Shown piece after piece: positions 55,832-64,000 of a DNA stretch of 64,000 bases. Position 1 is the first letter of the stretch, and every line of letters begins with the position of its first letter. The stretch lies in assembly GCF_001014645.1 (NCBI RefSeq), contig NZ_LASZ01000007.1, positions 1 through 64,000 on the forward strand, given 5' to 3'. The notes under the pieces were generated by a model. It was given only the letters and a program-made list of their open reading frames with translations, did no database searches and had not been told where the DNA came from. A program made the translations under genes and the position numbers. Source of the DNA: Luteimonas sp. FCS-9. GTDB lineage: Bacteria; Pseudomonadota; Gammaproteobacteria; Xanthomonadales; Xanthomonadaceae.

Positions 55832-56967
55832 AGCCGCTCACTATCGAGATCAATGGAACCGGAACCCATAACAGGGGAGCCGAGTTGATGGCAATCGCGA
55901 TCGCCGACCGCATGCGGGCGACATTTCCGGGTGTGCGGCTCGTGGTGCCGTCGCAGTACGGCAGCCAAGCCGATCGCAAAAAACATGGATTTCTGACCAC
56001 CTGGGAGTTCATGGGCAGGTTGGGGCCGATCAAGAGCGCCTGGGCAGCGATCGCCTGGCGCGGCCGCCCGGACGTGATCAGCCCCGCCGAGGTCGATATC
56101 GTGCTAGATGCGTCTGGTTTTGCATTCTCGGATCAATGGGGGGCAAGCCGCCCGAGAAAGCTTGTGCGTACGATGGTCAGGCCTTATCGGAGCAGGCAGC
56201 AGCTTGTGCTTTTGCCACAGGCGCTGGGTCCGTTCGAGCAGCCCGACGTTGCAGACTGGAGCAGGAGGATGTTCTCCCGGGCAAGCCTGGTCTGCGCCCG
56301 CGACAGCCAATCGTTTTCATGCGTCAAAGGGCTAGGAGTGAATCGGGCACTGAAGCAGTACCCGGACTTCACGGTCACTGTCTCTCCCCGCCTGCCCGCT
56401 GATGTCGTTCTACCGGAGCGGTTCTGCGCAATCGTTCCGAATATCCGCATGCTGGACAAGACTGGAACGGGCGATGCCTACCTCGCTTTCCTTCGCCACG
56501 CTGTCGATGCGATGCGGAAACAGGGGCTCAACCCGGCCTTCGTGCTCCATGATGCGGAAGAGGACCGTGCCGTGCTTGGGCTGATGGGCCCTAAGTACAC
56601 TGATCTGCCAGTACTCACGCACGCTGACCCGCGCGTGCTCAAGGGCATGCTCGGTAAGGCCGACTTCGTGATTGGGTCCAGGTTCCATGCGCTTGTCAGT
56701 TCCTTGTCGCAAGGCGTCCCCTGTATCGGTGCAGGATGGTCGCACAAGTATCCGGAGCTCTTCCGCGACTTCGCGTGCCCGGACCTTCTGATCCCCGATT
56801 TGTCGAACCTTGATGCACTGGATGGCTTGATTGACAATCTGCAGAACGAAGTTTTTCGCGCCTCCGTTTCCACGGAGATATCCAGTGCCGCGTCCGTTCT
56901 CAAAGCGAAGACGGAGGAGATGTGGCGCGAAGTGGAGGAGAAGGTGAGGTCCGCCGGTCGCCCGTGA
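55828..56967 (+). CDS. polysaccharide pyruvyl transferase
   Basis: Adds a pyruvate ketal from phosphoenolpyruvate to a sugar of the repeat unit. The 379 residues have the family pattern NGTGTHNRGAELMAIAIADR near the start, LLPQALGPF in the middle and GSRFHALVSSLSQGVPCIGA toward the end. I chose the ATG at 55828 (MKPLTIEIN), which overlaps the nitroreductase-like stop, over an upstream in-frame ATG. Pyruvylation would add negative charge, as in xanthan. Confidence 0.9.
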   Translation: MKPLTIEINGTGTHNRGAELMAIAIADRMRATFPGVRLVVPSQYGSQADRKKHGFLTTWEFMGRLGPIKSAWAAIAWRGRPDVISPAEVDIVLDASGFAFSDQWGASRPRKLVRTMVRPYRSRQQLVLLPQALGPFEQPDVADWSRRMFSRASLVCARDSQSFSCVKGLGVNRALKQYPDFTVTVSPRLPADVVLPERFCAIVPNIRMLDKTGTGDAYLAFLRHAVDAMRKQGLNPAFVLHDAEEDRAVLGLMGPKYTDLPVLTHADPRVLKGMLGKADFVIGSRFHALVSSLSQGVPCIGAGWSHKYPELFRDFACPDLLIPDLSNLDALDGLIDNLQNEVFRASVSTEISSAASVLKAKTEEMWREVEEKVRSAGRP

Positions 56968-57017
56968 GCGGTGTTGGCTTTTGATGGTCCAATAAGGGGG
57001 CGAGCGGGGTTATCACC

Positions 57018-57926
57018 ATGTCTGATTCATTTGATGTAAGCGTAATTATTCCGACCTACAATGAGGGCGAGAAAGTCGCGCAGTGCGTCGCTGCATTGCA
57101 GGCGCAGGAGTTCTCCGGCTCGTTCGAAGTGATTGTCGTCGATAATGGGTCGACGAAGAACCTTCCTGAGGTCCCTTCTGGTGACGCACGCTTCAGGATG
57201 ATCCGTGAGCCGACGCCAGGGTCTTATGCCGCGCGCAATTCGGGGCTTCGTATCGCGCGCGGCCAAATCATTGCTTTTACGGATTCGGACTGCCTGCCGG
57301 ACCCGCGGTGGCTTGAGGCCGCGGTCGCCCACCTGAGCCGCGAGGCGGATGCTGCGCTTCTCGCGGGAAGGATCGATGTTTTCTTCGCCGATCCCGAGAG
57401 CCCGACGCCGGTGGAACTTTTTGAACGGCGCTTCGCGTTCAAGCAGAAGGAAAGCGTGCGGCAGGGCTGGGCAGTCACTGCCAACCTGATCGTAAGGCGC
57501 GCAGTTTTCGACGGGGTGGGTGAATTCGATACGCGTACGTTCTCCGGGGGAGACTCGGAGTTCACGAAGCGCGCGGTGGCCGCTGGCTTTGCCCTTCGCT
57601 ACGCGGATGAGGCGATCGTGCGTCATCCCGCGCGTAGCTCTCTGTCAGAGCTCAGCCAGATGCGCCGCCGCCACGTGGGAGGGTTCTACAGGCTGAGCAA
57701 AAGCCAGCCTGAATTCGCCGAGATGTTCTCGATGTCGGGTGTCCTCAAGGACTTCCTGTACCCCGCCAAGGGCGCTGTCCTGCTGGGCGCCGATCTGCTC
57801 CATGGACGGGTCGCGTTTGGCGAGGCCATCAAGGTCATGATGGTGCTGACACATACCCGTGTCTATCGCGGCTGGCTCAAGCTTCTTTACAGGTTCGGCC
57901 TCAAGCGCAGCTACGAGCGGGCATGA
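57018..57926 (+). CDS. glycosyltransferase family 2
   Basis: GT-A fold enzyme of 302 residues with VSVIIPTYNEGEKVAQCV, VIVVDNGSTKNLPEV and DSDCLPDPRW (the DXD metal site), followed by FSGGDSEFTKRAVAAGF. The C-terminal 70 residues hold an amphipathic or hydrophobic segment (AVLLGADLL) that may touch the membrane. Start at the ATG at 57018. Specificity unknown. Confidence 0.9.
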   Translation: MSDSFDVSVIIPTYNEGEKVAQCVAALQAQEFSGSFEVIVVDNGSTKNLPEVPSGDARFRMIREPTPGSYAARNSGLRIARGQIIAFTDSDCLPDPRWLEAAVAHLSREADAALLAGRIDVFFADPESPTPVELFERRFAFKQKESVRQGWAVTANLIVRRAVFDGVGEFDTRTFSGGDSEFTKRAVAAGFALRYADEAIVRHPARSSLSELSQMRRRHVGGFYRLSKSQPEFAEMFSMSGVLKDFLYPAKGAVLLGADLLHGRVAFGEAIKVMMVLTHTRVYRGWLKLLYRFGLKRSYERA

Positions 57927-57936
57927 CGAGCACCAG

Positions 57937-59034
57937 ATGAAAGTTCTTGTCATTTCAAACATGTACCCGAGTGCCGAGCAGCCGGCGTTCGGCATCTTCG
58001 TCGAGCGCATTGCGGAGCAATTGGCCGAGAACGGGGCGTCTGTCGACAGGGTTGTCCGCTTCGATCGCGGGAACAAGGTCATCGGGTACCTTTCGTTCTA
58101 TCTAAAGTCTTTCCTCGCTGTCCTTTTCTCTAGGCATGACCTGGTCTATCTACATTTTCCGAGTCATTCCTATCTTGGCGCAGCGCTGGCCCTGCTTGTC
58201 CGTGATCTACCGCTCGTCACGCATGTCCATGGCGCAGACGTTGCGCCCGACAAGGCGGGTCGCGCGAGAGAGAAGCTGATAAGGTGGGTGACTGGGCACT
58301 GCCTGCGCCGCTCGACGATGGTGATCGCTCCCTCCCGCTATTTTGCTGCGCTGGTGGCTTCGATTTTTCCGGATGTTCGCAAGAAGCTGCAGGTTTCCCC
58401 GTCGGGCGGAGTGGATGTTCGCCGTCTCCGGTACCAGGTGCCCACTACGGGGGCGAAGCTCCGTTTTCTGTTCCTTGGCCGGCTGATAAACGGGAAAGGT
58501 GTGCACTTGATGATCGAGGCGGCCGAGCTGCTTGAGCAAGATGATCCCGGACTGGAGTTCGAACTGGTGTTCGCGGGCGATGGCCCTGAGCGGGGTAATC
58601 TCGAGCGTGGCGCTGGGGGCCTCGCGCAGGCGAGCGCCCAGTTCCTGGGCGGCATTGACCCACATGCCGTCGCCGCGACGATTGCTGCGTGTGACGTGCT
58701 TGTGTTTCCGTCTCATCGAAAAGGCGAGAGCCTGGGCCTCGTGGCGCTTGAGGCGATGTCGTGCGGCCGCCCGGTGATAGCTGCGAGGAATGGCGCGATG
58801 GAAGAGATCATTAACGACCGGGAGCAGGGCTGGCTGTTTGCTGCAGGCGATGCGCAGCAGCTGGCCGCTGCCATGCGGCTTGCATTGCAGGCTGATCAGG
58901 AGCAGATACAGAGGATGTCGTTGGCGGCGCGTGCCCGCGCTGAGCTTTATTCGGGAGATGTCGTGGGGCGCGCCCTCGCGATGCTGTTTCGGAACGTGAT
59001 TGGCGGGAGACGGGCTGATGCTGATGTCGATTGA
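57937..59034 (+). CDS. glycosyltransferase family 4
   Basis: The 365-residue GT-B enzyme starts MKVLVISNMYPSAEQPAFGI, has THVHGADVAPDKAGRAREKL in the acceptor domain and FLGRLINGKGVHLMIEAAEL, FPSHRKGESLGLVALEAMSC and GAMEEIINDREQGWLF in the donor domain with a clear E-x7-E type motif. Its end overlaps the next gene by 17 bases. Start is the ATG at 57937, eleven bases after the GT2 stop. Confidence 0.9.
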   Translation: MKVLVISNMYPSAEQPAFGIFVERIAEQLAENGASVDRVVRFDRGNKVIGYLSFYLKSFLAVLFSRHDLVYLHFPSHSYLGAALALLVRDLPLVTHVHGADVAPDKAGRAREKLIRWVTGHCLRRSTMVIAPSRYFAALVASIFPDVRKKLQVSPSGGVDVRRLRYQVPTTGAKLRFLFLGRLINGKGVHLMIEAAELLEQDDPGLEFELVFAGDGPERGNLERGAGGLAQASAQFLGGIDPHAVAATIAACDVLVFPSHRKGESLGLVALEAMSCGRPVIAARNGAMEEIINDREQGWLFAAGDAQQLAAAMRLALQADQEQIQRMSLAARARAELYSGDVVGRALAMLFRNVIGGRRADADVD

Positions 59035-60376
59035 TCGGGCGGGGACCGGCTCCCGCGACGCGAGGCTACGCCGGCAACAGGGCCAGGGTCTGCTGGCGCT
59101 GTCGGCCGCGCTGCTTTTGCTGATGACACCGCTGTTGATCGTTGTGGACACCTTCAATGGCGCACTGCTGCGCGGGGCAGGCATATCGGGCCTGTCCCAG
59201 GCCGTCAAGATGGCCTATCTGGCGCTGCTGGCATGTTATGCGCTGCACACCCGCTCGGGCGTGCTGGTGCTGTGTGCCTGCATCGTCAGCAATGCGGTGT
59301 TCGTCCTTGTGCATTCCCTTGCAGATGTGAGTGTCGGCTCTGTCATGGACGATGCGCAGTGGTTGCTGCGTTTCAACATCCTGTGGTTGGGATACCACGC
59401 GTTCGCGCGGATGACGCGTGACGGGCTGGTTGATTCCCGCTGGTTGTTCAAGTGCTTCGGCTGGGTTTCTGCCGTGCTTTTCGCGAATCTCCTACTTGGT
59501 ACGTTGGGGTATGGGTATTCGCAGTACGGAAAGAGCAGCGACTCGGAGCAGATCGGCGCGGTCGGCTTCATCTATGCTGGCAACGAAATGTCGTTCATGA
59601 TTCTGCTGTGCCAAGTGATCCTGTGCGGCATGCTTTATCATCAAAAAGGCAGGATGGTTCCGTATCTGGTCGTGTGCGCGCTGTTTCTTTTGGCATCGGT
59701 GCTGAAGGCCACAAAGGTGGCGATCCTGGGGAGTGTGATCGTCGCATTGGCGTTTCCTGCCATCGAGATGTTCCGTGGAGCTCTCAGTTTCAAGATGTCT
59801 TCGATGCGCGGGCCGATCATCGGGTTCGTTGCGATTGTTTTGGTCCTGGCGGCTTCTCCCTTAATCATCCAGCTTGTGGAAAGCACGGGCCTTTTCAGGC
59901 GGATAGAGTATTTTTTCCACGAGTACGGGCTTGCGTTCGTGATCTTCAGCGGCCGCGAGGAATTTACGCGCGAGTTCCTTTCCGGTGTCTGGTCCCAGTA
60001 CTCGGTGGTCGAGTATGTTTTCGGCCCGGGGCGTCACGAGATGCTGCTGCGTCTTGGTCATCCGGTCGAGATTGACGTATTCGATATCGTGGGGTCTTTC
60101 GGTCTTCTCGGCCTCCTCCTCTACTATGGCCCCTTCATCTGGGCTTGGTGCAAGGGTAGCAGGGCCCTGCTCCGCTCCTCGGATGCGCTGACGATTTCTC
60201 TTGTTCTGTCGTCCATTCTTCTGCTTGTCAGCGTCACTGCGGGCCATGTGATCTATAGCGGCCTGGCTGCTCCTTATCTGGCGGCTGCATTCGGATATCT
60301 CTTCAGTACTGCGAGCCCACCTAGCGTGGGACGGTCGGCGCGTAGCGAAAATGGTGGTGCGTCCCATGCAGGTTGA
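59018..60376 (+). CDS. O-antigen polymerase-like membrane protein (Wzy candidate)
   Basis: The 452-residue product has ten to twelve helices with a periplasmic loop region containing SGREEFTREFLSGVW and GPGRHEMLLRLG, then DIVGSFGLLGLLLYYG, a layout seen in Wzy/O-antigen ligase proteins. No other polymerase candidate exists in locus B, so it is the likely repeat-unit polymerase. The ATG at 59018 is preceded by GGGAG at eight bases and overlaps the upstream gene; the ATG at 59024 is an alternative. Confidence 0.8.
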   Translation: MLMSIDRAGTGSRDARLRRQQGQGLLALSAALLLLMTPLLIVVDTFNGALLRGAGISGLSQAVKMAYLALLACYALHTRSGVLVLCACIVSNAVFVLVHSLADVSVGSVMDDAQWLLRFNILWLGYHAFARMTRDGLVDSRWLFKCFGWVSAVLFANLLLGTLGYGYSQYGKSSDSEQIGAVGFIYAGNEMSFMILLCQVILCGMLYHQKGRMVPYLVVCALFLLASVLKATKVAILGSVIVALAFPAIEMFRGALSFKMSSMRGPIIGFVAIVLVLAASPLIIQLVESTGLFRRIEYFFHEYGLAFVIFSGREEFTREFLSGVWSQYSVVEYVFGPGRHEMLLRLGHPVEIDVFDIVGSFGLLGLLLYYGPFIWAWCKGSRALLRSSDALTISLVLSSILLLVSVTAGHVIYSGLAAPYLAAAFGYLFSTASPPSVGRSARSENGGASHAG

Positions 60377-60833
60377 TCGTCGCCGTGCGCCGCGTGTCCT
60401 TGCAGTCGCCTCTGGTGGCGGGCACTGGATTCAGCTACTTCGCCTGCGTCCGGCTCTCCAAGGGGCTTCGGTGCTGTTCCTCACGACCAGGGAGCCAAGT
60501 ACGCGCGAAATGCAGGGAGCGGACTATCACCTCGTTCCCGATGGCAACATGGATAGCAAGGGGGCGTTGATCCTGTCCGCTCTCCATATTGGATACCGGA
60601 TCGTCCGGTTCAGGCCGGATGTGGTCATATCTACGGGTGCAGCTCCCGGCTACATCGCTATCGTTTTCGGGAAGTTGCTGGGAGCCCGTACGATCTGGAT
60701 CGACAGCATCGCAAACTCTGAAGAACTTTCCCTGGCCGGAAGAAAGGCTAGGCGCTGGGCGGATCACTGGTTGACGCAATGGCCAGAGCTTGCCAGGCCG
60801 GAGGGTCCGTTCTACGTAGGGGCAGTGTTGTGA
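60366..60833 (+). CDS. Alg14-like membrane subunit of a split glycosyltransferase
   Basis: The 155-residue product begins PRVLAVASGGGHWIQLLRLR, the Alg14/PssD/EpsF N-terminal pattern, and has VVISTGAAPGYIAIVFGKLL and DSIANSEELSLAG. Alg14-like proteins anchor and supply the acceptor side of a two-chain GT28 enzyme. It overlaps both the polymerase-like gene and the Alg13-like gene (GTGA). In Rhizobium the homologous PssD/PssE pair adds glucuronate, which would fit the ugd gene here. Confidence 0.88.
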   Translation: MQVDRRRAPRVLAVASGGGHWIQLLRLRPALQGASVLFLTTREPSTREMQGADYHLVPDGNMDSKGALILSALHIGYRIVRFRPDVVISTGAAPGYIAIVFGKLLGARTIWIDSIANSEELSLAGRKARRWADHWLTQWPELARPEGPFYVGAVL

Positions 60834-61315
60834 TCTTCGTGACGATAGGGACGCAGCTACCGTTCGACAGGCTAATAGAGGCGGTAGACCAGGCGATAGC
60901 CCGGACCGGCATCTCCGGCTTCGCGCAGATTGGCCCAGGTAGTTATATCCCGTCCAACGTTCGGCATGAGCGTTTTGTTGATGCCGACAGGTTCGAGGAG
61001 TTGGTTTCCCATGCCAGTTGCATCGTGTCCCATGCCGGCATGGGCAGCATAATTTCCGCCATGCGCTATGCCAAGCCAGCGATTCTTATGCCAAGAATGG
61101 CTGCTCTGGGTGAGCACCGTAACGACCACCAGCTTGCGACAGCGCGTCGCTTCCGGGACCACGCGTTGATCAGGATCGCGAATGACGCCGACGAGATCAT
61201 TGCGGCGTATCGTGAGATCCAGGGCATGCGGATTGCTCCTGGTGCCGCTGTTTCCGCAGGTGCCACACCGGAGTTGGTATCGGCTATCCGTTCAATGGTC
61301 TTCGGCGTTGACTGA
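60830..61315 (+). CDS. Alg13-like catalytic subunit of a split glycosyltransferase
   Basis: The 161-residue product (GTG start overlapping the Alg14-like stop) begins MIFVTIGTQLPFDRLIEAVD and has FEELVSHASCIVSHAGMGSI, the nucleotide-sugar binding half of GT28 enzymes, then PAILMPRMAALGEHRNDHQ. Together with the previous gene it forms one enzyme, as in PssD/PssE and Alg14/Alg13. Donor UDP-GlcA is suggested by context only. Confidence 0.9.
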   Translation: MIFVTIGTQLPFDRLIEAVDQAIARTGISGFAQIGPGSYIPSNVRHERFVDADRFEELVSHASCIVSHAGMGSIISAMRYAKPAILMPRMAALGEHRNDHQLATARRFRDHALIRIANDADEIIAAYREIQGMRIAPGAAVSAGATPELVSAIRSMVFGVD

Positions 61316-61324
61316 CTGCTCGCT

Positions 61325-62179
61325 ATGATCGCTTTCAGCGATTTGACATGCGCCAGAGGGCTTGTCGTGAGCATGGTGCTGGCGGCCTCCGTTCTTACGA
61401 TCTCGCATTCCGGCTATGTGTATGCAACTGGGCTCCCGGCAACGGCAGCGTGGTTGAGGGAGGCGCCTTACCCTTATTCGGTGCGGGCTGAGCCGCGAGT
61501 GAGCGGAGAGCATATCCGGCCGGAGAGCGCCGAATATGTTTTCGAATGGCGGCGTGATGGGTGGGATGGGCGCCGTGCGACAAAAGGGGCCGAGATAAAG
61601 ACCCGCCCTATGCCATGGATGACCGAACAATGGCTTAGTTTCGAATTTTTTGCCCCGCGTTCATCATTCGAGGGCGACTCGAAGTTTACGATCATCATGC
61701 AGTACCACAGCGTTCCTGATGTTGATCTTGGTGAGAAGTGGCGTAACCCTGTTTCTAGCTTGGTCGTTAGGAATGGTCTTCTTCAGTACGATTTCCGCTC
61801 CAGCGAGGAGCGGGTGACGCCTGAAGACTCCTCCGGGTTTCTGTATACGAGCAAGGGTACGCTGCGCCTCGGTAGTGTTCGATTCGATAGCTGGAACCGC
61901 GTTGTCATGTACCAGCGTTTCGACCCCCGGGCGGGGAAGATAAGGATCTGGATCAATGGGATTCTGCATGAGCGGGAAAATGCGGGAATCGGCTTCAATG
62001 ATCGGCACGGGCGTTTCCTGAAGTTGGGCCTTTATGTGCCACAGGGTTCTGACTTGGAGCGGAAGGAAATACGGTTTAGAAACGTTCTGATATGCCCCGC
62101 CGCTCGTGGCGATGAGATTGACGCATGCGGGAGATGGTTTCGAGGAGGTCGTGCGCTCCGCCGCCAAGGCTATTCATGA
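61325..62179 (+). CDS. secreted polysaccharide lyase-like protein
   Basis: The 284-residue product has an N-terminal hydrophobic signal (VVSMVLAASVLTISHSGYVY) and a jelly-roll domain (about 50-275) resembling the heparin lyase I/PL20-type fold: SAEYVFEWRRDGWDG, SKFTIIMQYHSVPD, FDSWNRVVMYQRFDPRAGK and IRIWINGILHERENAGIG. Such lyases or binding proteins at the end of export loci trim or release the polymer. Two cysteines lie near the C-terminus. Last gene of locus B. Catalytic activity cannot be confirmed from motifs. Confidence 0.72.
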   Translation: MIAFSDLTCARGLVVSMVLAASVLTISHSGYVYATGLPATAAWLREAPYPYSVRAEPRVSGEHIRPESAEYVFEWRRDGWDGRRATKGAEIKTRPMPWMTEQWLSFEFFAPRSSFEGDSKFTIIMQYHSVPDVDLGEKWRNPVSSLVVRNGLLQYDFRSSEERVTPEDSSGFLYTSKGTLRLGSVRFDSWNRVVMYQRFDPRAGKIRIWINGILHERENAGIGFNDRHGRFLKLGLYVPQGSDLERKEIRFRNVLICPAARGDEIDACGRWFRGGRALRRQGYS

Positions 62180-62498
62180 CTGCCTCCCCGGGTGGGGCCA
62201 CATCAGGTGCCGTGCATGAAGACTCCCGCCGAGGCATACGCTTTAGCCACCTGAATTGTTCAGGAAGTGCTGGGTCGTCACCGCCATTTCAGTCGAGGTT
62301 GCGCCTCGCAGGGCCGGTGATCCGGCGATACTGGTCGGGGCCAGCTATCAGGCACGCACGCAGTTGGGCGGCAGACTTGGTGGGCTGACATGTAGCAGAT
62401 CATCGAGAGCGCCTGCCGCTGGCATCGCAGCCCGGCGTTTTGAGCGGCGGGCCGCCCCCAGCGCTTCAATAGCTCAAACCGCCGACTCAGGCTGGCCG
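62180..62498. other. gene-free boundary of locus B
   Basis: A 319-base stretch with only short broken open frames. Composition is mixed and it has no clear hairpin terminator. It may be a decayed remnant of a mobile gene at the cassette edge, but I cannot assign it to a known family. Confidence 0.4.
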
Positions 62499-63023
62499 TT
62501 AAGGCTTGAAGACGAACGTAGGACGCGCGTGTGCGCGGAGCAGTTCGTAGATCGTGATCGTCTTCACATTGCCAATCTTGAGCGCCGCGTCGGGAATGGG
62601 GACTTCCTTCCGCTTGTCCGGCTGCGACAGCTCTTGCGTCACTACAACATGGCCGTGGGCGCGCGCATAGGCCAACAGGAATGCATCTGCGCGCTTGGCC
62701 TCAGCGAAGCGTGCCAGCGCAGCAGGCTGGTAGTGCTTGTCGGCTGCCGCCCAGCGCATGCAGTGGGCGTACTCATGCATCACGCCCGAATCGCCGACAT
62801 CATCCAGGAAAAACCCGGCCGGCATGTCCTCGGCCCACTTGCGTGCTTCGTCGCCTTTTTTACCGGCAACCAGCTCTGCACGCACCTTACCGATGCTGTA
62901 GATCACGCCTTTATCGAAGCCTTCGTGCACCCAATCCCAGAATCCTTCGCAGAACGCGAAGTGGTAGTGGAAATTCTTCCCCTGTATGAAGACGTTGGAA
63001 TCGATGATGTACTTGTCAGCCAT
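62499..63023 (-). CDS. DUF4411 protein, PIN-like toxin candidate
   Basis: The 174-residue product starts MADKYIIDSNVFIQGKNFHY, where IDSNVFI is the first acidic motif of PIN-domain nucleases; further acidic residues lie in KVRAELVAGKKGDE and KRADAFLLAYARAHGHVVVT. DUF4411 genes are commonly paired with an ImmA/IrrE gene, as here: the start overlaps the partner stop by eight bases (ATGGCTGA). It is a likely toxin nuclease of a toxin-antitoxin module; activity is inferred from the family. Confidence 0.85.
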   Translation of the reverse strand: MADKYIIDSNVFIQGKNFHYHFAFCEGFWDWVHEGFDKGVIYSIGKVRAELVAGKKGDEARKWAEDMPAGFFLDDVGDSGVMHEYAHCMRWAAADKHYQPAALARFAEAKRADAFLLAYARAHGHVVVTQELSQPDKRKEVPIPDAALKIGNVKTITIYELLRAHARPTFVFKP

Positions 63024-64000
63024 TCTCGGCGCGTCCCTTTGCCAGCGTCACCACCGTGTCCGGCTTGACGTTCAATAGACTTGCAGCATCGCGCAGCAGC
63101 GTCTGACCGCTCATTGCACTCGCCACAATCGTTCGCGTGAACTTCTTGCTGTTCCGGATTGGAATCGTCACAAGCGCACTCGGTTTGCCCGTGGATTTGG
63201 CGCGCTGCGTATTGGCGGCGACTTCGTCGTAGAAGGCCTGGTCGACCAGCTTGCTGTCCAGCGCGCGCCGTGCAATGACAAGCTTGCTCACACGGAAGAA
63301 CTTGGCAATCTTGTCCACGTCTTGCGGGCCATTCCATCGCGCCAGGAAAGCATCCATCGGAACGAGCACGTCCGCCGCGATCCGATTGCAGAGGCGCTCG
63401 ACCGGACTTCCGAATTGTCCCGGCGCCACATCGGAAACGCCCGTCACCCCGAGCCAGATGTGGGCCAGCTCGTGCATGAGCGTGAAGACCGCGGCGACTT
63501 CGGCATCGCGACCATTGACGAAAACAAGCGGCACCAGCTTGTGCGCGATCGCAAAGCCACGAAATTCCTTTTCCGACAACGGACGACGCGTGTTGGATTT
63601 GACATAGCCCGTCTTGAACACCAGAACGCCTTTCGCCTCCGCCTTGGCGCTCAAGGCAGAGAAGTAGGAAGACGCGTCAGGACTTTTGCGGCGATCATCG
63701 TCCGTTATGCCAAGTTCGCGACGGATATCCGCCGCAATGTCGTCGGCGTTGCGTCTCTCTGCCGCTGCAAAGCGACCGACGAATGGAACCTCACCTGCAC
63801 CCGCGTCAGACAGGTACTCGGCCAACCAATTCTGCTTCGCCAACACATCCTCAAGCGTCTCGTGAAACGCTTCGCTCAGCGGTTCGGCATCCTGTACTTG
63901 GCGAAGATCGGGAATGCTGGGTCGCGCCACGACAGGCGGCTTCTCGAGGAACAAATAACCAAACGGAATACGCGCCTTCTTCGCAAGCTTCTCGGCCTGC
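63016..64000 (-). CDS. XRE/ImmA-IrrE family metallopeptidase-like antitoxin, 5' part missing
   Basis: At least 327 residues, open beyond base 64000. The visible N-terminal part EKLAKKARIPFGYLFLEKPP is the end of an HTH (XRE) domain typical of this family, then a linker, then an M78 (ImmA/IrrE) domain with zinc motif HELAHIWLG and SPVERLCNRIAADVLVP. The C-terminal 60 residues (FTRTIVASAMSGQTLLRDAA) form another helical region. With the overlapping DUF4411 gene it forms a probable toxin-antitoxin pair, the peptidase-like protein acting as antitoxin/regulator. Confidence 0.87.
   Translation of the reverse strand, partial: QAEKLAKKARIPFGYLFLEKPPVVARPSIPDLRQVQDAEPLSEAFHETLEDVLAKQNWLAEYLSDAGAGEVPFVGRFAAAERRNADDIAADIRRELGITDDDRRKSPDASSYFSALSAKAEAKGVLVFKTGYVKSNTRRPLSEKEFRGFAIAHKLVPLVFVNGRDAEVAAVFTLMHELAHIWLGVTGVSDVAPGQFGSPVERLCNRIAADVLVPMDAFLARWNGPQDVDKIAKFFRVSKLVIARRALDSKLVDQAFYDEVAANTQRAKSTGKPSALVTIPIRNSKKFTRTIVASAMSGQTLLRDAASLLNVKPDTVVTLAKGRAENG

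Noticed and set aside
62278-62469. Possible transposase remnant on the - strand between the lyase-like and DUF4411 genes.
   Set aside because: The 63-residue frame shows no DDE or HUH motif and no inverted repeats could be found at its ends.

Overview
The window comes from a very GC-rich gammaproteobacterium, most likely Xanthomonadaceae/Lysobacteraceae of the Luteimonas-Lysobacter kind. That placement is inferred from xanthan-type gum homologues (GumB, GumC and GumD-like, WxcM-like), a GTAG/REP-type repeat, the dispersed hairpin repeats between genes and overall codon use; no rRNA or marker gene is present to prove it.

Left flank, 0-18 kb: housekeeping genes. A cytochrome c oxidase operon runs leftwards (coxB, ctaD, a 43-residue membrane protein, ctaG, coxC cut by the window edge). 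Then come bifunctional putA, a membrane-anchored polysaccharide deacetylase, a three-domain glutaredoxin/A-type/rhodanese protein, a soluble diguanylate cyclase with an intact I-site, a hybrid kinase with a transporter-like sensor (CbrA type), a conserved small protein, a DUF559 protein and ubiA. The gaps between these genes are full of structured repeats.

Polysaccharide locus A, 18.3-41.5 kb, all on +: CpsB-type phosphatase, GumB-like exporter, GumC-like tyrosine kinase/co-polymerase, a membrane J-domain protein, a TPR protein, a small secreted protein closed by a perfect terminator, an O-antigen ligase/polymerase, nucleotide-sugar genes (TviB/TviC-like, WxcM-like fusion, FdtB/QdtB-like aminotransferase), a Wzx flippase, five GT-B glycosyltransferases, an EpsG-type polymerase, a VanZ-like protein and a WecA-like initiating transferase. 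The predicted repeat unit contains a HexNAc uronic acid and a 3-acetamido-3,6-dideoxyhexose. A more AT-rich segment (about 32.7-36.4 kb) looks transferred.

Polysaccharide locus B, 41.8-62.2 kb: Wzb and Wzc on the - strand, diverging from a YjbE-like small protein, a Wza-like exporter and YjbF/G/H homologues. These are followed by a GumD/WcaJ-type glucosyl-1-phosphate transferase, UDP-glucose dehydrogenase, a second flippase, a nitroreductase-like protein, a polysaccharide pyruvyl transferase, GT2 and GT4 enzymes, a polymerase, an Alg14/Alg13-like split glycosyltransferase and a secreted lyase-like protein. This predicts an acidic, pyruvylated glucuronate-containing exopolysaccharide. Base composition drops inside the dehydrogenase gene (about 52.9 kb), which marks the start of the variable cassette.

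The right edge carries a DUF4411/ImmA-IrrE pair that looks like a toxin-antitoxin module and runs off the window. No tRNA, rRNA, CRISPR array or intact insertion sequence was recognised.
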